A stretch of 64,000 nucleotides of DNA. It comes from Variovorax paradoxus (GTDB lineage: Bacteria > Pseudomonadota > Gammaproteobacteria > Burkholderiales > Burkholderiaceae_C). The stretch lies in NCBI RefSeq assembly GCF_009755665.1, contig NZ_CP046622.1, forward strand, positions 2,604,001 to 2,668,000, written 5' to 3'. The notes beneath the pieces are model-generated. The model saw nothing but the letters and a program-made list of their open reading frames with translations. It was not told where the DNA came from and searched no databases. This document shows positions 18,518 through 27,958 of the stretch, piece after piece. How positions within the stretch are numbered: position 1 is the first letter of the stretch; the number at the start of each line of letters is the position of its first letter. Both the position numbers and the translations under genes were made by a program.

Positions 18518-19219
18518 ATGACTGAAAAACATCTCTCCAGCCAGTTCGACAGCGAACTCAACGGCGTTTCGTCGCGCGTGATGGAACTCGGCGGCATGGT
18601 CGAGGCGCAAATCCACCAGGCGGTGTACGCGCTGCTGCAGTTCGACCCCGAGGCGGCCGACCGCGTGATGGAAACCGAGCACCGCGTCAACGCGATGGAG
18701 ATCGAGATCGACCGCGAGCTGTCGTCGATCATTGCGCGGCGCCAGCCGACCGCGCGCGACCTGCGCCTTCTGATCGCCATCTCCAAGACCACCGCCAACC
18801 TGGAGCGCGTGGGCGACGAGGCCAACAAGATCGCACGCATGGTCAAGTCGATCATCGAGAGCGGCTCGGCCCGCGCGCTGCCGTCGAACGAACTGCGCAT
18901 TGCCGCCGACCTGGCCTCGGGCCTGCTGCGCACCGCGCTCGACGCGTTTGCGCGCCTGGACACGGCCGCCGCGCTGTCGATCCTGAAGGACGACGACCTG
19001 ATCGACAAGGAGTTCGACGGCTTCGTGCGCAAGCTGGTCACCTACATGATGGAAGACCCGCGCACCATCTCGGCCAGCCTCGACCTGCTGTTCCTGGCCA
19101 AGGCCATCGAACGCATCGGCGACCACGCCAAGAACATCGCCGAGTTCATCATCTACATCGTCAAGGGCGCCGATGTGCGGCACACTTCGATGCAGGAAAT
19201 CGAATCGGCGCTGCAGTAA
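18518..19219 (+). CDS. phoU: phosphate-signalling regulator PhoU
   Basis: A 233-residue all-helical protein with two PhoU repeats. The first contains RVMELGGMVEAQIHQAVYAL and the metal-binding pattern DREL...RQPTARDLR; NLERVGDEANKIARM and its counterpart AIERIGDHAKNIAEF are the paired ExxRxGD motifs expected in PhoU. PhoU links PstB activity to inhibition of PhoR. AGGAGG at 18507 gives a strong ribosome-binding site 5-6 bases upstream. It starts 16 bases after pstB. Confidence 0.97.
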   Translation: MTEKHLSSQFDSELNGVSSRVMELGGMVEAQIHQAVYALLQFDPEAADRVMETEHRVNAMEIEIDRELSSIIARRQPTARDLRLLIAISKTTANLERVGDEANKIARMVKSIIESGSARALPSNELRIAADLASGLLRTALDAFARLDTAAALSILKDDDLIDKEFDGFVRKLVTYMMEDPRTISASLDLLFLAKAIERIGDHAKNIAEFIIYIVKGADVRHTSMQEIESALQ

Positions 19220-19246
19220 CTACGAGCGCCAGACTCCCAAGAAAGC

Positions 19247-19939
19247 ATGAAGAAACCCCGAGTCCTGATCGTCGAAGACGAGTCGTCGATCGCCGAGCTG
19301 ATCGCCGTCAACCTGCGCCACAACGGCTTCGAGCCGATCTGGTCGGAAGATGGTGCCGCAGCCCAGCGCGAGATCGACGCTTTCCTGCCGGACCTGATCC
19401 TGCTCGACTGGATGCTGCCGGGCCAGAGCGGCCTGCAGCTCGCCCGCCAGTGGCGCAAGGACGCGCGCACCAAGGCAATCCCGATCCTGATGCTGACCGC
19501 GCGCGGCGACGAGCCCGACAAGGTGGCCGGCCTGGACGCAGGCGCCGACGACTACATCACCAAGCCGTTCTCCACCCAGGAAATGCTCGCGCGCATCCGC
19601 GCCGTGCTGCGCCGCCGCGCGCCCGAGGTGGTGGCCGAGCGTGTCGAAATCGGCGAGCTCGCGCTCGACACCGCCACGCATCGCGTCACCTGGCAGGGCA
19701 ACGCGCTCAAGGTCGGGCCGACGGAATTCAAGCTGCTGGCGTACCTGATGCAGCATGCCGAGCGCGTGCACAGCCGTGCGCAGTTGCTCGACAAGGTTTG
19801 GGGCGACCATGTCTACATCGAGGAACGCACGGTCGACGTGCACGTCAAGCGCCTGCGCGAATCGCTGGGTGCCGCGGCACCCATGGTCGAAACCGTGCGC
19901 GGTGCCGGCTATCGCCTGACGGCCCAAGTCACGGTTTGA
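19247..19939 (+). CDS. phoB: phosphate regulon response regulator PhoB
   Basis: A 230-residue OmpR/PhoB-type response regulator. The receiver domain (1-120) has acidic pocket EDE at 10-12, phospho-acceptor Asp54 (LLDWMLPGQSG) and the conserved Lys in ADDYITKPF. The winged-helix DNA-binding domain (~130-228) includes VGPTEFKLLAYLMQHAERV and YIEERTVDVHVKRLRESLG. Its expected targets in this window are the Pho boxes before ppk, ppx and pstS. Confidence 0.97.
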   Translation: MKKPRVLIVEDESSIAELIAVNLRHNGFEPIWSEDGAAAQREIDAFLPDLILLDWMLPGQSGLQLARQWRKDARTKAIPILMLTARGDEPDKVAGLDAGADDYITKPFSTQEMLARIRAVLRRRAPEVVAERVEIGELALDTATHRVTWQGNALKVGPTEFKLLAYLMQHAERVHSRAQLLDKVWGDHVYIEERTVDVHVKRLRESLGAAAPMVETVRGAGYRLTAQVTV

Positions 19940-19983
19940 AGAGCGCGGTGTTCATCGGCCGCGGGCGCGGATAATCGCGCGCC

Positions 19984-21321
19984 ATGCCTTTCCGTATTGC
20001 TACTTTTCTTATAGCGTCCATCGCTTTTGGCTTGGGCGCTGGAGCCATTTTTGGCTGGAAGTTCGGATGGCTGGGCGCCTGGCTGGGCGCGGTGCTCTGG
20101 CTCGCGATGGATGCATGGCGGGCCGAGCGGCTGCTGAGGGTGCTGCGCAACAACGCATCGGGGCTACCGACGCGCGGGGCCGGCGTATGGGGCGAGCTCG
20201 CAGAACGCATCCGCAAGCTGCTGCGCGAGCGCGAGCAGCAGACCCGGCAGGCCGAAGAGCGCCTTCAGGAGTTTCTGGCGGCCATCCAGGCCTCTCCCAA
20301 CGGCGTGATCCTGCTCGACGAGCAGGGCCGAATCGAATGGTGCAACCAGACGGCGGCCGCCCAGTTCGGCATCAATGCCGAGCGCGACCTTCTGCAGCAC
20401 CTTGCCAACCTGGTGCGCGACCCGGCCTTCGTGGCCTACCTGGCCTCGTGGAACTACAGCCGCGACGTCGTCATCGATGCCTCGGGCCACGGCCAGGCGC
20501 AGCAGCGCAGCCATCCGGTTCGGCTTTCGGTGCAGGTGCACCCTTATGCCGGCAACCGCCGCATGCTGCTCACTCGCGACATCACCGCGGTCGAGCAGGC
20601 GGAGGCGATGCGGCGCGATTTCGTCGCCAATGTTTCGCATGAAATCCGCACGCCGCTCACGGTGCTGGCCGGCTTTGTCGAAACGCTGCAGAACCTTCCG
20701 CTCGATGCGGAGGAGCGCACAAGGTATCTCTCGCTGATGAGCCAGCAGTCGCACCGCATGGAAACGCTGGTGAACGACCTGCTGACGCTCTCGCGCCTCG
20801 AAGGCAGCGCGCCGCCTTCGGGCAGCCAGTGGATCCGCATTCGCGCGCTGCTTGCGCAGTGCGAAGACGAAGGGCGCGGATTGTCCGGCCGGCTGGTGCC
20901 GCAGGGGCACCGGCTTACCTTCACCATCGAGGCCGAATCCGAAATCTCGGGTGCGCCGACCGAACTGCAAAGCGCCATGTCGAACCTGCTGACCAACGCC
21001 ATTCGCTACACGCCCGGCGGGGGCGAAGTGGCGGTGACCTGGCGGCTGCTGCCCGACGGGCGCGGTGAATACGCGGTGCGCGACACCGGCCCCGGCATTG
21101 CCGCCGAGCACATTCCTCGCCTGACGGAGCGCTTCTACCGAATCGACCGCAGCCGCTCGCGCGAGACCGGCGGCACCGGGCTGGGGCTGGCCATCGTCAA
21201 GCACATTGCGCAGCGGCACGGGGCTGAACTGCGCATCGAAAGCACCGTAGGCAAGGGCTCCCGCTTCGCCCTCGTTTTTCCGCCGAACCGGGTGCGGGAA
21301 GCGCGGCTGCTAGCGAAGTGA
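19984..21321 (+). CDS. phoR: phosphate regulon sensor histidine kinase PhoR
   Basis: A 445-residue sensor kinase. Two N-terminal membrane helices (about 5-25 and 28-45) anchor it without a periplasmic domain, as usual for PhoR. A PAS domain follows (~95-200, with ASPNGVILLDEQGRIEWCN). The HisKA domain contains phospho-acceptor His219 in FVANVSHEIRTPLTVLAGF. HATPase motifs are NLLTNAIRYTPGGG, DTGPGIAAEHI and GGTGLGLAIVKHI. The start has no SD; GATAAT ends 8 bases upstream, hinting at a short-leader or leaderless transcript. The last 12 bases overlap the convergent MATE gene. Confidence 0.96.
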   Translation: MPFRIATFLIASIAFGLGAGAIFGWKFGWLGAWLGAVLWLAMDAWRAERLLRVLRNNASGLPTRGAGVWGELAERIRKLLREREQQTRQAEERLQEFLAAIQASPNGVILLDEQGRIEWCNQTAAAQFGINAERDLLQHLANLVRDPAFVAYLASWNYSRDVVIDASGHGQAQQRSHPVRLSVQVHPYAGNRRMLLTRDITAVEQAEAMRRDFVANVSHEIRTPLTVLAGFVETLQNLPLDAEERTRYLSLMSQQSHRMETLVNDLLTLSRLEGSAPPSGSQWIRIRALLAQCEDEGRGLSGRLVPQGHRLTFTIEAESEISGAPTELQSAMSNLLTNAIRYTPGGGEVAVTWRLLPDGRGEYAVRDTGPGIAAEHIPRLTERFYRIDRSRSRETGGTGLGLAIVKHIAQRHGAELRIESTVGKGSRFALVFPPNRVREARLLAK

Positions 21322-22653
21322 ACGCTGCATCGTCCACCGCAGCAGGGCGCCAAACAGCACGGCAGTGACCGTGAGCGCGCCGGAACCCATGAGCCAGAAC
21401 GCCAGCGGCGACTGCATCGCGGGCCAGGGCCCCAGGCCGCGGTAGGCCAGCAGATAGCTGCCGCCAAGGCCCAGGCCCCATAGCAGCGTGCAATAGATGA
21501 CGAGCGGCGCCAGCGTGACGCGGTAGCAGCGCAGCACGAAGACGCACAGCGTTTGCAGCGCATCGGCAAAGTGATAGACCGCCACCACCAGCAGCAACGC
21601 CGCGGCAATTGCCACCACTGCCGGGTTGTCCGAATAAACGTGGGCCAGCTTGAAGCGCAATGCCACCATGGCACCAGCGAAGAACAGCGCGCACAGGGCG
21701 GTGAGTTCAAACCCCATGCGGCAGGCGCGGCGGGCCCTGGCAGCATGGCCGGCGCCCAGCCAGAAGCTCACACGTGCGCTCGTGGCAATGGCCAGCGAAA
21801 GCGGCACCATGTAGGCCACCGCCAGCAGGTTGGAGGCAATCTGGTGCGCGGCGGCCGCGGCCGTGCCGAGGCGGGCGATGAACAGCGCCATCAAGGTGAA
21901 CGAGGTCACTTCCACCAGCACCGCCAGCCCGCCGGGAATGCCAAGGCTTGCAAACTGGCGGATCTGCCGCCAGTCGGGCGCCTCGATGCGTTCCCACAGC
22001 CGGTAGTCCTTGTAGAAGGAACTGTTGCGCAGAAGCCATGCCGCACATGCCAGCATGGCCCAGTTCACGCACAGCGTGGCCCAGGCGCAGCCCACCAGGC
22101 CCATGGCCGGCAAGCCCGCGCCGCCAAAGGTGAACCAAATCGACAGCGGCAGCTTCACGAACAGCGAGCCGAGCTGCAGCCAGGTCACTACCTGCGGCTT
22201 GCCAAGGCTCTGGTTCAGCGTGCTGAACAAGCGAAAGAGCAGGGCAGGTGGTAGCGCAAAGGCCAGCACCGCCAGATAGGCCTCCACGCCGGCTCGCATT
22301 TCGGGAGGCACCTGGGTCCAGCGCAACACGGCGCCGGGGAACAGCAGCACCGCCATGCCGATGGCTATGGTGATGGCACTCAGGTAAAGCGACTGCCGCA
22401 CCGAGCGGCCGACTTCGCTCCTGCGGTCGGCGCCGTGCAGTTCGGCCCACACCGGCAGCAGCGCCTGCAGCACACCCATCAGCGAGACGAACACGCTGAT
22501 GAAGACGGCCGCGCCCACCGACAGCGCGGCGAGGGCGCTTTCGGCATAGCGGCCGGCCACGATGGTGTCGGTCACGCCGAATGCCATCACGGCCAGTTGG
22601 CCGACCAGCACCGTGCCGGCGTGCCGCGCGATCAGACCTCTTTCGCCAGCCAC
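21310..22653 (-). CDS. MATE family efflux transporter
   Basis: A 447-residue protein with about 12 hydrophobic helices in two halves. The N-terminal GQLAVMAFGVTDTIVAGRY and FISVFVSLMGVLQALLPVW are typical MATE/NorM features, and the second half includes GIPGGLAVLVEVTSFTLMAL. Members export cationic drugs and metabolites using Na+ or H+ gradients; the substrate is unknown. The assigned start is GTG, 3 bases after the stop of the upstream membrane protein, so translational coupling is likely. No internal alternative fits better. Confidence 0.9.
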   Translation of the reverse strand: MAGERGLIARHAGTVLVGQLAVMAFGVTDTIVAGRYAESALAALSVGAAVFISVFVSLMGVLQALLPVWAELHGADRRSEVGRSVRQSLYLSAITIAIGMAVLLFPGAVLRWTQVPPEMRAGVEAYLAVLAFALPPALLFRLFSTLNQSLGKPQVVTWLQLGSLFVKLPLSIWFTFGGAGLPAMGLVGCAWATLCVNWAMLACAAWLLRNSSFYKDYRLWERIEAPDWRQIRQFASLGIPGGLAVLVEVTSFTLMALFIARLGTAAAAAHQIASNLLAVAYMVPLSLAIATSARVSFWLGAGHAARARRACRMGFELTALCALFFAGAMVALRFKLAHVYSDNPAVVAIAAALLLVVAVYHFADALQTLCVFVLRCYRVTLAPLVIYCTLLWGLGLGGSYLLAYRGLGPWPAMQSPLAFWLMGSGALTVTAVLFGALLRWTMQRSLR

Positions 22654-22656
22654 TTG

Positions 22657-24393
22657 CTACGGTGCGATCTTTTGGTAGAGCAGCAGGTCGTCGGTCGCGC
22701 TGCTGGGGCGGCGCAGCGTGCCGCTGAAACGCCATTGCTCCAGGGGAATGATGGTGTGCAGCCGCTCGATGGTTTCGGGACTGACCAGCAGCCACGGGCA
22801 ATTGGTGCCAAGGAGCAGCGGCTGCAGGTTGAAGCGGCCGTGGTGCTGCAGGGCCGCAATGTGCGCGCGGCTGAGCGCCAGTTCGGCAACGCAGCTCGGC
22901 TGCCCGACGCGTTCGGCCACCGCGCGAACTTGCGGAACGTAGCTGCGCGCGTAGTCGATGGAAGGTAGCCAGAGCGTCATCAGCAGCATCCAGCACAGCG
23001 CGGTGCCGCCCGCCGGGAGCACCAGCGTTTTCCAGAGCGCGGCCTGGTGCCGCCCGGTGCGCCAGCGCACTACCCAGCACCAGGCGATGGTTGCGGCCAG
23101 CGCCAGAACAAGCGGGACGATCGAGAACTCGGGCACGAAGCCCGGCACCAGGCGTGCCACGCTGGCCGCCGGCTTGGGCGGTACGCCGGTCTGCATGGCG
23201 ATCCAGTAGACCCAGCCCAGCACGGCCAGGCCGCTGAAGAACAGCACGTTGAACCAGTCGATCAGCGCCGCCGCGCTGCGCCGGAAGGTCGGCAGCGCGA
23301 AGGCCGCCAGCGTGGCGAATGCGGGCAGCGCCAGCAGCAGCGACCGGTCGGAATAGTCGGTGGTCCAGGTGGCGGCCAGCGGCACCAGCGCAAACCAGAA
23401 GGGCAGGGCCACGTGGCGTGCAGTGAGCTGCCGGCGCCAGCGCCAGAGCGTCCAGATGGCGAGGGGCCACACCGGCCAGGTGAACCACACCAGCAGCTTG
23501 GCCTGGCTGCGCACGTCGCCAAGCACGGAGGTGCTGCTCGGGTGCTTGCCCGGCAGCTGGATTTTCCATTCGAGCAGGCCCAGGCCGATGGCCAGCGCCG
23601 CGGCCACCAGCGCGACTGCAACCATCGTCGCAAGCGCGCCCCGTGTGTAGCCGGGGCCTTCGTCCGTCGTGGTGTCGGCCTTGCGGGCGGTGCGCCGCTC
23701 GTAGGCCATGAAGAGCGCACTACCGATCGCCAGCGCCAGTCCGACCGTGGGACCGCCGCTCAGTGTCATGCCCACCGTGCCGACGATCAACGCGATAACG
23801 GGGCCGATTCGTCGGTACGGCAGCGCGGCCACGCCGTAGAAGAGATGCGATGCGAAGTACAGCTGCGCCAGTGCCGGCGTGGTTTCGTGCCCGAGCTGGG
23901 CCAGGCCCAGGCAGGCGATGAGCGCCAGCAATCCGCCGTCGGCGATGGCGCGGGCGTAGTCGGTGGGGCGTGCCTCGCCGCCGAAGGCAAAGGCCACGGG
24001 CTGGGCCCGCGAGGTGCGGGCGAGGTAGTAAACCGCGTACCAGGTGGCGGTGAACGTGCCCCAGAGCATCAGCGCAAAGACGATGCGCACGGCCAGGTCG
24101 GGGTGCAGCCACGAGGGCGCGATCTTGATGGCCCAGGCGCCGATCCAGTACGGAATCAGCGCCGGCGTTTCAGGCCGCAGCCCCAGCAGCATGGGATCGA
24201 ACCAGCGCGCAATGCCTTCGGTGGTACGTGCCAGCTCGGCCATGTAGCCGAAAGATGTGATATCTGCGCTCTTCCACGGGCCGCGTCCCACGAGGCCCGG
24301 CAGGAGGTAGGCGGCGCATAGCAACAGCAACGCAATGCGCGGCAACCGGCGCACGGCGCTCTGGGCAACGATCGCAGGAGTGGGTTGATTCAC
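22657..24393 (-). CDS. multi-pass membrane protein, GT-C glycosyltransferase-like (ArnT/PMT type)
   Basis: A 578-residue protein with about 12 predicted membrane helices. The first helix is followed by LVGRGPWKSADITSFGYMAE, resembling the periplasmic loop with acidic residues that binds the lipid-linked donor in ArnT/PMT-like GT-C enzymes, and ALIPYWIGAW resembles the next loop. A soluble C-terminal tail (~480-578) follows. ArnT relatives move sugars from polyprenyl phosphate to lipid A or proteins; neither donor nor acceptor can be read here. The start is GTG without a clear SD. It is upstream of and coupled to the MATE gene. Confidence 0.7.
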   Translation of the reverse strand: MNQPTPAIVAQSAVRRLPRIALLLLCAAYLLPGLVGRGPWKSADITSFGYMAELARTTEGIARWFDPMLLGLRPETPALIPYWIGAWAIKIAPSWLHPDLAVRIVFALMLWGTFTATWYAVYYLARTSRAQPVAFAFGGEARPTDYARAIADGGLLALIACLGLAQLGHETTPALAQLYFASHLFYGVAALPYRRIGPVIALIVGTVGMTLSGGPTVGLALAIGSALFMAYERRTARKADTTTDEGPGYTRGALATMVAVALVAAALAIGLGLLEWKIQLPGKHPSSTSVLGDVRSQAKLLVWFTWPVWPLAIWTLWRWRRQLTARHVALPFWFALVPLAATWTTDYSDRSLLLALPAFATLAAFALPTFRRSAAALIDWFNVLFFSGLAVLGWVYWIAMQTGVPPKPAASVARLVPGFVPEFSIVPLVLALAATIAWCWVVRWRTGRHQAALWKTLVLPAGGTALCWMLLMTLWLPSIDYARSYVPQVRAVAERVGQPSCVAELALSRAHIAALQHHGRFNLQPLLLGTNCPWLLVSPETIERLHTIIPLEQWRFSGTLRRPSSATDDLLLYQKIAP

Positions 24394-24423
24394 AAAGATG
24401 AGCGAACGGCAGTTTTGGGAATG

Positions 24424-24454
24424 AAAAAGGGCAGCGCGGTAAACCGGGCTGCCC
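24424..24454 (-). terminator. rho-independent terminator of rpmE2
   Basis: On the minus strand GGGCAGC-C-CGG-TTTA-CCG-C-GCTGCCC is followed directly by TTTTT. It lies 20 bases after the rpmE2 stop. Confidence 0.88.
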
Positions 24455-24474
24455 TCAGTGCGAAAGCGCGTGCT

Positions 24475-24744
24475 TTACTTGGAAGCAGCGCCGGTCGTCT
24501 TGCCGAAGCGGTTGCGGAACTTCTCGACGCGACCACCCATGTTGTCGACCGACTTTTGCGTGCCGGTGTAGAACGGGTGCGATTCGCTCGTGGTGTCGAG
24601 CTTGAACAGCGGCAGTTCGCGGCCGTCGTCGGTCTTGCCCATTTCCTTGGTGTTCGCGCACGAACGGGTCACGAACTTGAAGCCGTTCGACATGTCGACG
24701 AACAGAACTTCGCGGTAATTCGGGTGAATGCCTTCTTTTGCCAT
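24475..24744 (-). CDS. rpmE2: 50S ribosomal protein L31 type B
   Basis: An 89-residue L31. The sequence begins [20 protein letters not shown] and includes [27 protein letters not shown] and VEKFRNRFG. It lacks the zinc-binding CxxC pairs of the primary L31, so it is the zinc-independent type-B paralogue used when zinc is limiting in many bacteria. The start is supported by AAAGGAA 6 bases upstream; the open frame extends further but the extra residues are unrelated. A strong terminator follows. Confidence 0.96.
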   Translation of the reverse strand: MAKEGIHPNYREVLFVDMSNGFKFVTRSCANTKEMGKTDDGRELPLFKLDTTSESHPFYTGTQKSVDNMGGRVEKFRNRFGKTTGAASK

Positions 24745-24897
24745 GGTGTTTCCTTTGGGGTCGATGCGAGAGCCACAAGCGTGCCGGCAGGGGGCAAGCT
24801 GTTCCTTGGGGAAGCGCCGGGCAAAACGCCCAGCCGCACTTTTCGCGGAGCCGCCGATTATCGCATACTGGCCGTTTCGAGCGAAAGGCCTCCGTAG

Positions 24898-25971
24898 ATG
24901 ACCTCCAGAACCTTGCGCGCCGGCCTCGTCGGCTACGGCTTTGCCGGCCAGACCTTCCATGCGCCCGTGCTTTCGGCCGTGCCGGGGCTTGAGCTAGGGG
25001 CCGTCGCCAGCTCGCAGCCGCAAAAAGTCAATGCCGACTGGCCGAATGCAGCCGTTATGCCCGATGTGGAGGCACTGGTAGCCCGGCCGGACATCGACCT
25101 GGTGGTGGTCGCCACCCCGAACGCGCTGCATTATCCGGTTGCCAAGGCGGCGCTGGAAGCCGGCAAACACGTGGTGGTGGACAAGCCTTTCACCCTCGAC
25201 GTGGCCGAGGCCCGGGATCTGGAAGCGTTGGCTCGGCGCAACAACCGGTTGCTGGCGGTTTACCAGAACCGGCGCTTCGACGCCGACTACCTCACGCTCA
25301 AGGACGTGCTGGCCAGTGGTGAATTGGGCCGCCCGGTGTACCTCGAATCGCATTTCGACCGCTTTCGCCCCGAGGTTCGGGACCGCTGGCGCGAGCAGAA
25401 GGTGCCCGGCGCTGGCCTGTGGGTCGACCTGGGTGCGCATCTGGTCGACCAGGCTGTCCAACTGTTTGGAAAGCCCGACTCGCTGCAGCTCGACACCGCG
25501 GCGCTGCGCGACGGGGCGCAGGTCGAAGACTACTTTCATGCCGTGCTGCGCTACGAAAGCGGTCCGCACGCGCCGCTGCGCGTGGTGCTCCACGCCACGA
25601 CGCTGGCGGCCCATGCGGCGCCGCGCTACATCGTTCACGGCACGCGCGGCAGCTACATCAAGCATGGCGTCGATCCGCAGGAAGACGCGCTGCGCGCCGG
25701 ACAGCGGCCGCCCATGGCGGGGTGGGGCGCTGACCCGCAAGACGGCGAACTCGTGGTGCCCGGCAGCGACGGCGGCGAGCCGCAACGCCGTATCTGGCCC
25801 ACGCGGGCCGGCAACTACGTCGACTACTACGCTGCGGTGCGCCACGCGATCCTTGGCAATGGCCCGAATCCGGTGCCTCCAGAGCAGGCCGTCGCGCTGA
25901 TGGAATTGCTCGACATCGGCCAGCAGAGCGCGGCCGAGGGGCGGGCGATTCGCATCGTCGAACGCCCATGA
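24898..25971 (+). CDS. Gfo/Idh/MocA-family NAD(P)-dependent oxidoreductase
   Basis: A 357-residue oxidoreductase. The N-terminal Rossmann domain begins [19 protein letters not shown], with [20 protein letters not shown] and [15 protein letters not shown], in which the Lys of the DKP motif is the catalytic residue of the family. The C-terminal alpha/beta domain carries [19 protein letters not shown] with the conserved Asp and His. YdgJ/YvaA-like members oxidise scyllo-inositol or other polyols, but substrate cannot be assigned. It is divergent from rpmE2 and its stop abuts the rho terminator. Confidence 0.9.
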   Translation: MTSRTLRAGLVGYGFAGQTFHAPVLSAVPGLELGAVASSQPQKVNADWPNAAVMPDVEALVARPDIDLVVVATPNALHYPVAKAALEAGKHVVVDKPFTLDVAEARDLEALARRNNRLLAVYQNRRFDADYLTLKDVLASGELGRPVYLESHFDRFRPEVRDRWREQKVPGAGLWVDLGAHLVDQAVQLFGKPDSLQLDTAALRDGAQVEDYFHAVLRYESGPHAPLRVVLHATTLAAHAAPRYIVHGTRGSYIKHGVDPQEDALRAGQRPPMAGWGADPQDGELVVPGSDGGEPQRRIWPTRAGNYVDYYAAVRHAILGNGPNPVPPEQAVALMELLDIGQQSAAEGRAIRIVERP

Positions 25972-26007
25972 AAAAAGCGCGCTGACCTGTAAGGGTCAAC
26001 GCGCTTT
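25971..26007 (-). terminator. rho-independent terminator of rho
   Basis: Minus strand: AAAGCGCG-T-TGACC, 5-base loop, GGTCA-G-CGCGCTTT running into TTTTTT. On the plus strand the stem is followed by only three T, so it may weakly terminate the oxidoreductase as well. Confidence 0.85.
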
Positions 26008-26023
26008 GCGGCGAGCGTGGTGC

Positions 26024-27289
26024 TCAGCCGCCGCGACGCATCATGTCGAAGAACTCGACATTCGTTTTCGTCGCCTTCATGTTCTTGAGCATCAGCTCCA
26101 TCGACTCGATCTCGTCCATGTTGTACATGAGCTGGCGCAGGATGCGGGTCTTCTGCAGGATCTCGGGGGCGAGCAGCAGCTCTTCGCGGCGCGTGCCGCT
26201 GCGGTTGAGCTGGATCGACGGGAACACGCGCTTTTCGTACAGGCGGCGGTCCAGGTGGATTTCGGAGTTGCCGGTGCCCTTGAACTCTTCGAAGATCACT
26301 TCGTCCATGCGGCTGCCGGTGTCGATCAGCGCGGTGCCGATGATGGTGAGCGAGCCGCCTTCTTCCACGTTGCGCGCCGCGCCCAGGAAGCGCTTGGGGC
26401 GCTGCAGCGCGTTGGAGTCGACACCGCCGGTCAGCACCTTGCCCGACGAGGGCACGACGTTGTTGTAGGCGCGGGCGAGGCGGGTGATCGAGTCGAGCAG
26501 GATCACCACGTCTTTCTTGAGCTCGACCAGGCGCTTGGCGCGCTCGATCACCATTTCGGCCACGTGCACGTGTCGCGCGGCGGGCTCGTCGAAGGTCGAG
26601 GCAATGACCTCGCCCTTCACGGTGCGCTGCATTTCGGTCACTTCTTCAGGCCGCTCGTCCACCAGCAGCACCATCATGTGCACTTCGGGGTAGTTGGCGC
26701 TGATGGCGTGGGCGATGTGCTGCATCATCACCGTCTTGCCGCTCTTGGGCGGCGCCACCAGCAGGGCGCGCTGGCCTTTGCCGATGGGGGCGATGATGTC
26801 GATGATCCGGCCCGTGATGTTCTCGTCGCTCTTGATGCCGTCGCGCTCGAGCTTCATCTGCTCCTTGGGGAACAGCGGCGTCAGGTTCTCGAACATCACC
26901 TTGTGCTTGTTCTGCTCGGGCGGACCGTCGTTGACCTTGTCGAGCTTGGTCAGCGCGAAGTAGCGCTCGCCGTCCTTGGGCGTGCGCACTTCGCCTTCGA
27001 TCATGTCGCCGGTGTGCAGGTTGAAGCGGCGCACCTGGCTCGGCGAGATGTAGATGTCGTCGGTGCTGGCCGTGAAGCTGGTGTCCGGGCTGCGCAGAAA
27101 GCCGAAGCCGTCGGGCAGGATTTCGAGCACGCCGTCGGCGAAGACCTGCTCGCCGGCCTTGGCGCGCTTCTTGATGATCGCGAACATCAGCTCTTGCTTG
27201 CGCATGCGGCCGACGTTTTCGATCTCAAGCGCTTCAGCCTGCTTGAGGACTTCAGACACGTGGAGTGCCTTGAGTTCGTTTAAGTGCAT
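26024..27289 (-). CDS. rho: transcription termination factor Rho
   Basis: A 421-residue Rho, with no insert domain. The start [19 protein letters not shown] is the conserved N-terminal helical region; [11 protein letters not shown] (58-68) is the RNA-binding cold-shock segment of primary site. Walker A is APPKSGKT at 179-186; Walker B is [37 protein letters not shown] contributes the Q- and R-loop region. The hexamer unwinds RNA to end transcription. AGGGG lies 8 bases before the start. It is downstream of trxA but separated by a terminator and a long leader. Confidence 0.98.
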   Translation of the reverse strand: MHLNELKALHVSEVLKQAEALEIENVGRMRKQELMFAIIKKRAKAGEQVFADGVLEILPDGFGFLRSPDTSFTASTDDIYISPSQVRRFNLHTGDMIEGEVRTPKDGERYFALTKLDKVNDGPPEQNKHKVMFENLTPLFPKEQMKLERDGIKSDENITGRIIDIIAPIGKGQRALLVAPPKSGKTVMMQHIAHAISANYPEVHMMVLLVDERPEEVTEMQRTVKGEVIASTFDEPAARHVHVAEMVIERAKRLVELKKDVVILLDSITRLARAYNNVVPSSGKVLTGGVDSNALQRPKRFLGAARNVEEGGSLTIIGTALIDTGSRMDEVIFEEFKGTGNSEIHLDRRLYEKRVFPSIQLNRSGTRREELLLAPEILQKTRILRQLMYNMDEIESMELMLKNMKATKTNVEFFDMMRRGG

Positions 27290-27411
27290 GGAATGACCCC
27301 TCGCGGGGTAATCGATCGGAAAACGGGGGGAGGTTAAACGTGAAGCGAGAACTGCTTCACTAACCGGGGAACTCGAACCGGTTGCCTGAAAGGGCCGGTG
27401 ATCTGTGGGAG

Positions 27412-27439
27412 ATTATGACAGGAAAAATCGCCCGGCCAA
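27412..27439 (-). promoter_or_regulatory. candidate rho promoter with long leader
   Basis: Minus strand TTGGCC (27434-27439), 16 bases, CATAAT (27412-27417). Transcription would start near 27405, giving a ~115-nt rho leader rich in short GC hairpins. The -35 lies inside the trxA terminator stem. In E. coli the rho leader mediates autogenous attenuation; similar control here is only inferred. Confidence 0.45.
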
Positions 27440-27458
27440 CGCATTGCGCGCTGGCCGG
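27423..27458 (-). terminator. rho-independent terminator of trxA
   Basis: Minus strand CCGGCCAGCGC, loop GCAAT, GCGTTGGCCGG: an 11-bp stem with one G-T pair, followed by GCGATTTTT. It separates trxA from rho. Confidence 0.82.
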
Positions 27459-27468
27459 TTGAAATGTC

Positions 27469-27801
27469 TCAGGCGAGCTGCTGGTCGATGAAGGCCGTGA
27501 GTTGCGCCTTGCTCATGGCGCCGACCTTGGTGGCGGCGAGCTGGCCGTCCTTGAACAGCATGAGCGTGGGGATGCCGCGGATGCCGAACTTGGCCGGAAT
27601 GTCGCGGTTTTCGTCCACGTTGAGCTTGGCGATCTGCAGCTTGCCTTCGTAGGCGGTCGACACTTCATCCAGGATGGGTGCGATCATCTTGCAGGGGCCG
27701 CACCATTCGGCCCAGTAGTCGACCAGCACGGGCTGGCTGGACTTGAGCACGTCGGCTTCGAAGGAAGAATCGGAGATGTGTTTGATCAGGTCGCTGGCCA
27801 T
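27469..27801 (-). CDS. trxA: thioredoxin 1
   Basis: A 110-residue thioredoxin. The redox site [10 protein letters not shown] places the reactive cysteines at 34 and 37. The buried Asp (VLVDYWAEW), the cis-Pro loop [11 protein letters not shown] and the final GAMSKAQL helix are all conserved. It supplies reducing equivalents to ribonucleotide reductase, methionine sulfoxide reductase and other targets in the cytoplasm. Located upstream of rho, an order seen widely in proteobacteria, but with its own strong terminator. Confidence 0.98.
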   Translation of the reverse strand: MASDLIKHISDSSFEADVLKSSQPVLVDYWAEWCGPCKMIAPILDEVSTAYEGKLQIAKLNVDENRDIPAKFGIRGIPTLMLFKDGQLAATKVGAMSKAQLTAFIDQQLA

Positions 27802-27958
27802 GTGATGTGTCCTTGTGCGCGGAGAGTTTCGGTGCAGCTAAAGTGCTGGTCATTGTGACAGAAACCAAGGGGTGGGGTGCCGTGCGGGAACGCTATGGCG
27901 CCGATAGCAAAAGCCCGTTGCGCGTCGCGCCCCACGCCCTCCAACCTCTCGATAGAAC

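Noticed and set aside
21310..21321. Terminator between phoR and the MATE gene
   Set aside because: The two coding sequences overlap, so there is no room; no hairpin with T-run was seen.
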